Positions 59,243 through 64,000 of a stretch of DNA of 64,000 nucleotides are shown here, piece after piece. The position numbers and the translations under genes are program-made. Location: NCBI GenBank assembly GCA_933228895.1, contig OW121847.1, positions 89,321,656 to 89,385,655 on the forward strand. The letters run 5' to 3'. The notes beneath the pieces were generated by a model that saw nothing but the letters and a program-made list of their open reading frames with translations, had not been told where the DNA came from and made no database searches. How positions within the stretch are numbered: the stretch's first letter is position 1; the number at the start of each line of letters is the position of its first letter. This DNA is from Platycnemis pennipes (lineage: Eukaryota > Arthropoda > Insecta > Odonata > Platycnemididae).

Positions 59243-60156
59243 ACTTCCAAATAGAAATTGCGTAACACGTCAAGCGTCCGTATACGACACTGTCAATTAA
59301 ATTCACTGCCAAAAAAACCGGTCAAGTTTAGAATATTAGCGTAGGAGCTCTTTTTATGCTACGTGGCTGTAAAATTGCATGAAAATTGTGCAAAACTCAA
59401 ACTCGCTTCATAAACCATCCCTTTCAAACTTAGGCAATGAAGAAAGCAACATCACAACTTCGTTGTAATAAATCATAGACACGCATTCCCTCTTCGCCTA
59501 ACCTTTTTTTTATCTTATAAAAATACACCAGCATTGAATCAAAAGAATGGTAAAGAGCCATCATGCTGAAACTTTAACCTCAGAAAAAAATGTTCATGCT
59601 TCCAAAAGTTATTAAATATAAAGGAAATAATGGGGTCTGGAAATTAGAAGAGAAACCTTTGGCATGAAGTGTTGTAGCCAAAATTATCATTAAAAATTAA
59701 AAAGATTTCCCTGCAAAAGCAGCATCACAAAATAAGAGAGGGAAAATACCAACGATGACCCGCTGTAAGTATATTTACATAGGAAATTTAAGGTCGATTT
59801 AAGATGTGAGTATGGAGAAGGATGGAGAAATTAAAGTGGGTCAAAAGGAGGACAAATGATGAAGTATTAGAAATTTAGGTTTAAATTAAAAAAAAGGTTA
59901 GGCGAAGAGGGAATGCGTGTCTATGATTTATTACAACGAAGTTGTGATGTTGCTTTCTTCATTGCCTAAGTTTGAAAGGGATGGTTTATGAAGCGAGTTT
60001 GAGTTTTGCACAATTTTCATGCAATTTTACAGCCACGTAGCATAAAAAGAGCTCCTACGCTAATATTCTAAACTTGACCGGTTTTTTTGGCAGTGAATTT
60101 AATTGACAGTGTCGTATACGGACGCTTGACGTGTTACGCAATTTGTATTTGGAAGT
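59243..60156. repeat. Long near-perfect inverted repeat (269 bp arms, 376 bp spacer)
   Basis: The arm 59243-59511 is the reverse complement of 59888-60156 with no gap (paired coordinates sum to 119399 at both ends) and one visible mismatch (a C/G position near the outer end), so 268 of 269 match. The 376 bp spacer (59512-59887) is AT-rich with no coding domain. No TTAA, TA or 8 bp duplication is obvious at the outer ends. Candidates are a foldback element, a recent inverted duplication, or an assembly artefact. Confidence 0.95.
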
Positions 60157-61589
60157 ATTCGTCTCCTTTAACCTTCATTTTAACAAGTAACTATTAATCG
60201 TGATAAATGAACACCTTATCAAAGGTCATAAAAACATAAACAGAGTGTTATAACTAGGTTTCAATCATGCCACGATTTTATTAAGTCAACCACTCAACTA
60301 TCGAGTAAATTCTCTTATTCCCAGGGAAATGAACGGGAAATGCCCCTCCAAAATGGGGGCAACTGCGATTCCGTACTCCATGCGCAGCCGTGCGGTCGAA
60401 CAGTTACCGTGAATATAGAAAAATATTCGTTCAAAAAGCAGTTATCACTGAGCTTACTACTGCAAAAGCATTCGAGTAAATTGCACCATTTGGAACTGGA
60501 GGCGGGGAACTCACCTCATGGCGATGGGTTGGAGAGCCCCTTCGTAACACGAGCAAAAACTAATGCGGCAAGGGGAGCAGAGAAATAGGACGATAACTTA
60601 AAAGGATGGAAATAAATGGTTAAGATCAGGAGAGAGGACGGAAAAAAAGACCGCCGAATAAATAGTCGGGCGACAGGGAGGGGAAAGCACATAGGGACTA
60701 TGAGCAGCCGCTCAGAGGGGAGGGCGTCGAAGAGTGAGAATGGCTTTAAAGGGGCAAAACGAGCATTACGAGGAGATGTGGAAGAAATGGTTCGACCTCA
60801 ATCAAACCATTGGTTTGACCAATGATGGTGAAGGGGTATAAAGGGATGGAGAATGGTTGAAGTTACACCGATGATATAAAATCGTTATGGCCAGTTATCG
60901 AGGAACATACTCAATGAAAGTGACAAAAGTCGAGCGTTACTGAGGGCACGTAAAGAAAGAGAGGTCGAGAGAGATGGGCTTCATAAAGAAGGCGTCGGTG
61001 CGCGTCGTAAGAATGAAAAGAAGATAGCACACGAGAAAGGAAGTGGAAGAGGGAGCGGTGGATTCGGAGAGAAGAGATGGATGCCGAGAGATAAAAGGAG
61101 AGATCTGGAACAATGGAGGAGAAGGTAAATCTAAAAAGACAGAAAAAGAATTGAAGTCTCTTCCGGATGAAGGAATGTGAAAGCCTGAAAAAATGCCTGA
61201 TTTTCGAATTGGAGAACTTCCAGTAAAAGGAAAGAGTTGGAAAATATTTTGGACCGCATCTTCCAATCCTCTCCCATCTCAAGGAAGAAAACGGCAGGGG
61301 ACTAGGTGATTCCAAGTTATTCACAAAAGTTCAGGAGAAATAAGTTCAAAATCTCCATTTTTACACTATCGAATGGAAGGAAAAGAAATGGAAGAAAAAT
61401 CTGATGGCTCATGATTCAAAATTACTGACTAGTCCACATGAATGTACGGTAGTAAAACGTTTATAATTATTTATATGAGCTCCGTCATTATGATGACAAC
61501 GATTCATACGAAAATATTTACCATCGATGTTTCGTTAGAGGCAAAACTAAAAAAATTTGAATGAGTCAAGGCAAGGTGTTCTATTCCAT
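60157..61589. other. Unrecognised interval with purine-rich DNA
   Basis: The plus strand is strongly purine-rich at about 60600-61250 (GGGGAAAGC, GAGAGAGATGG, GGAAGTGGAAGAGGG). The Phe/Ser-rich open frames of 109-137 codons on the minus strand (60911-61324) reflect that skew. No domain is recognised. Confidence 0.45.
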
Positions 61590-61910
61590 AGAGAGGGGTA
61601 GGCAACGGTAGGCAATTCTAGAATATTTAAGGTTCATAAAACAAGCTAGGAAGTACAGAATAGCATCATTAGGACATGCATCTGGAGCATTTTTCATGAT
61701 GGGAGTGAGATGTTAGGTGATAGCAGTAGCAGCAATGTCCAGACTGTATATTCTAAAGGCACGTTACTACAGTAAAACGGTGTAAATGAAATGGAGTCTA
61801 GGCAGTAAGTGAGTTCTAAGAAGACAAAGAGGAAAGACAAATCTTCTGAACACATTAAAAATAAGTAAGGTCACAACAACTGATCATGTATTGAGACAAT
61901 TTCGAAGTCT
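61590..61910 (+). mobile_element. Heavily decayed RTE-like LINE fragment (probable)
   Basis: Bases such as ATCATTAGGACATGCATCTGG, AGCATTTTTCATGATGGGAG, TGAGATGTTAGGTGATAGCAG and TGAAATGGAGTCTAGGC line up with the FIRTYIW, S-LYGSE, W-I and IKW positions of copies at 46.3 and 52.4 kb. A GATCATGTATTGAGACA stretch matches the GHILRHD region. Decay is heavy. Confidence 0.5.
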
Positions 61911-62568
61911 TATGTAACGGGGAGGTGGTTATTTTGGTTTTTCCTCTGCATCATATGGGCTACGATTTTTTACGGCACATAAGTATAACTAAGGAGAGTT
62001 ACAAGATGGACAACATCCATATTTTATTACTTTATACTTTTGCTATACTATGAAGAGCTTCAAAAATGTAAAAGAACGATGACAGTATGAAGCTAAAAAC
62101 TATCATGTTTATACACGAGTATATGAGCACCGTTGTAATCTGCGTATGAATTCTTTTTATCAAAGAAAACCCATCCCCAAGTAGAACCACAGCAACCGCT
62201 GGGACAAAAAAAATATTATTGTGAAATGTGAATTCGTCAACATATTTGTTCGCGTCTTTTGTGATCACAAGCGGTATTCACATTTCAAGTCCACATATCC
62301 AAATAGTTTTCCTTATAGAATTAATTTCCCTTGTAGAGGTACAAAATGCACGTGTGCGCGAAAATTCTGCAATTTTCAAGAAAACATTACAGTTAACAAT
62401 GCATGAGATAAAAGCTGAAATACAGACTATAAAATACAATGCAAATACTAACAAACTTTCCATGTACCTTAGAGAATCCTGCTTTTAAAATATCTAGTGA
62501 GAGATAGCAATCACTAAGAAAATGGTGCGAAAATGCCAAGTTATCTTATTCAATGAATTGCATTAATT
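61911..62568. other. Unrecognised AT-rich interval
   Basis: No feature is supported. Confidence 0.4.
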
Positions 62569-62772
62569 ATAAGAAAGAAAAAAAAAGAAAAAAACTTAGT
62601 TCTTTTCCACAAATACACAGTGTACACAATTACAGTGTAATCTTGAGAATGGTCTGAGAAGGCCGAAACCGGTAGATTTGTTTTAAATATATTTGTGGAA
62701 AAGAACTAAGTTTTTTTCTTTCTTATAATGAAAAATACCTTCCACAACGTAAACTCGCTAACCATTTCTTGC
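62569..62772. mobile_element. Small foldback element with 12 bp flanking direct repeats
   Basis: ATTGCATTAATT at 62557-62568 and 62773-62784 flank this 204 bp segment and look like a target duplication. Inside, the left arm (62566-62615) and right arm (62690-62729) are inverted copies of a roughly 40 bp unit containing TAGTTCTTTTCCACAAATA, with 10 extra bases in the left A-rich part. The centre holds GGTC-loop-GGCC, then GAAACCGGT (62651-62672). No coding capacity. It may be related to the remnant at 54.3 kb. Confidence 0.75.
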
Positions 62773-62989
62773 ATTGCATTAATTCAAATCATGAAATTTT
62801 ACTGTACGCAGTAATAAGACCGGAGATAAGCATTTCCGGAGATAAGCAAAAATTCTATATCCTCTCGACGGAAGAATTTCATGCAGTATAATTCTTAATA
62901 CAGATGTTTCCAAAAGTCGCACATAGGGCGCATATAAACCTATTTGTACCTTATTTCAATTTTATGCATTAATGTAAAATGCGCGGATA

Positions 62990-63541
62990 ATGGCCAGTTT
63001 TCTGTGGAATCCATCCTTTGGTACCTACTCTGTGGGTCTTGCTTCTCATATTAACTGTTTCACCTGCTATATTACAAACGCTAGTTTTATCTTTCTATGG
63101 CTAAAGAAAGGGATTTGCTACTTGTTTCACGTGACGAAAGACAAGGACAGACGAGGAAAGAGAAGGGGCGGGCAGAGCGATAAACTAGTAGCCGTCAAAT
63201 TTTACACGATGCCCAGAATTTCGTTGTGTAATGCAAGGAGAGATTTACCGCGAGAAAATCGAAAATATAACAGTAAATTGCATATAAAAAACGTCTCCAA
63301 GGCGTCAACGACTATGCGAAAAATATCTCCTTGCATCCATCGATACAATTTCCACAATTCGACGCTGCTCCGAGTCACAATTTATTGCTTCGTGCATAAC
63401 GGCCGAAGGGCTATTCCTCTCAGCTTTTATGAAATACACACTGACATGAGTCAAAGGAAGCAGGAAGGAGAAATGACACTAAGTAATCCGCGGCATCCGA
63501 TGAGGGAGCACGATGAGTCCACTCATAATTCAATGCCATGA
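62990..63541 (+). CDS. Orphan 183-codon open frame (doubtful)
   Basis: One of the longest open frames not explained by a transposon. The N-terminal half has a hydrophobic patch (CFTCYITNASFIFLWL). The C-terminal half is basic and polar with no motif I recognise. No upstream core promoter, splice signals or conserved domain support it, and its start is simply the first Met. It may be chance in a slightly CpG-richer patch. Confidence 0.12.
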   Translation: MASFLWNPSFGTYSVGLASHINCFTCYITNASFIFLWLKKGICYLFHVTKDKDRRGKRRGGQSDKLVAVKFYTMPRISLCNARRDLPRENRKYNSKLHIKNVSKASTTMRKISPCIHRYNFHNSTLLRVTIYCFVHNGRRAIPLSFYEIHTDMSQRKQEGEMTLSNPRHPMREHDESTHNSMP

Positions 63542-63742
63542 ATTGTTTCACACCGATGACAGGAGTGAAATCGAACACACCAAAGAACCGAAAAGGAGCG
63601 ATGGTAGCTACTCAATTTGTCGCAAAAAAAGAATTTTCAATCCATGTAAAACAATATTCTAACCGCTACCATTGACGCGAAAGGGGGCAAATACAGTGAT
63701 AAAGTGACACCAAATCACAGACATTAGAATTTATTCATAGGT

Positions 63743-63816
63743 CCTTTCACTGCTATGGACGCATACATGCGTTTGATACGCTATGGGTTAAATGAAATAC
63801 TTGGCAGTGATAGGGT
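63743..63816. mobile_element. Decayed piggyBac-like MITE (possible)
   Basis: CCTTTCACTGCTATGGACGC (63743) and the inverted CTTGGCAGTGATAGGG (ending about 63814) look like eroded piggyBac-like ends (CCCTTTnnCTGCCA style). A near-palindrome ACGCATACATGCGT lies inside. The flanking bases are no longer TTAA on both sides. Confidence 0.4.
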
Positions 63817-64000
63817 TTATAAAGAGCTTGCGCTGTTGAGCTCTTATAAGTGTGCAGGGGAAGGTGCTCTTGTTAGGTTCAGAAACTCTCGTTTACGTTA
63901 AGTTCCAGGCTTACGCAAGAGAGCTTTCACTAGCAGCAGAACGGAAAATTGACGGGATCGCCGAGTCAAAACATTTTGGCCAACGGGCACAGATCATTAT
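63817..64000. other. Unrecognised right edge
   Basis: Only a short imperfect hairpin around GAGCTTGCGCTGTTGAGCTC (63826-63845) is seen. Confidence 0.35.

Noticed and set aside
60911..61324. 137-codon Phe/Ser-rich minus-strand frame
   Set aside because: It mirrors a purine-rich plus strand and has no recognisable domain.
1..64000. CRISPR arrays, bacterial operons, rRNA
   Set aside because: No evenly spaced direct repeats, no tandem overlapping bacterial genes, and no rRNA-like sequence were seen; the repeat content is eukaryotic.

Overview
This window looks like nuclear DNA from an arthropod, most likely an insect. It is AT-rich and gene-poor by eye. No bacterial-style operons, Shine-Dalgarno spacing, CRISPR arrays or rRNA are visible. 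What can be recognised is almost entirely retrotransposon and small DNA-transposon debris. The lineage call is an inference from the repeat types (CR1-like and RTE-like LINEs, a Penelope-like element, tRNA-headed SINEs, piggyBac-like and other MITEs). I cannot name the species, and I found no confident host protein-coding gene.

Layout: 0.5-2 kb holds an inverted dispersed repeat and a broken RTE-like LINE (minus). At 4.3 kb there is a tRNA-like sequence between short inverted repeats, and at 5.5 kb a tRNA-headed SINE. At 7.2 kb sits a piggyBac-like MITE with exact TTAA ends, followed by a CR1-like LINE 3' fragment. 8.5-18 kb is mostly unrecognised, apart from a hAT-like end at 12.2 kb and purine/pyrimidine-skewed DNA at 13 kb. 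18-21.3 kb is the longest element here: a CR1-like LINE with endonuclease, reverse transcriptase and 3' tail, all broken by stops and frameshifts. 22.6-29.7 kb has a SINE, a second CR1-like subfamily fragment and an RTE-like 3' fragment. 34.9-38.1 kb has a CR1-like tail split by a MITE, a SINE, CT-rich DNA and an RTE tail. 42-43.4 kb has two CR1-like tails sharing an identical 84 bp segment, plus one candidate exon. 46.2-48.7 kb has two RTE-like fragments tail to tail and a CR1-like fragment. 51.3-52.9 kb has the second copy of the inverted dispersed repeat, then an RTE-like fragment interrupted by a Penelope-like GIY-YIG fragment. 55.8-57 kb has another LINE with an unbroken 254-codon RT segment. 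59.2-60.2 kb has a near-perfect inverted repeat (269 bp arms, 376 bp spacer). 62.57-62.77 kb has a small foldback insertion with a 12 bp flanking duplication.

How the parts relate: the LINEs encode target-primed reverse transcription machinery (endonuclease plus RT), and every copy here is truncated or mutated. Copies of one family share a 3' hairpin and an ATGTAG-type simple tail, which fits recognition of the RNA 3' end by the RT. The SINEs and MITEs are non-autonomous and would depend on enzymes encoded elsewhere. The strongest unexplained structures are the 269 bp inverted repeat, the TSD-flanked foldback element, and three dispersed hairpins followed by GAAAC that resemble part of a hammerhead-ribozyme core.
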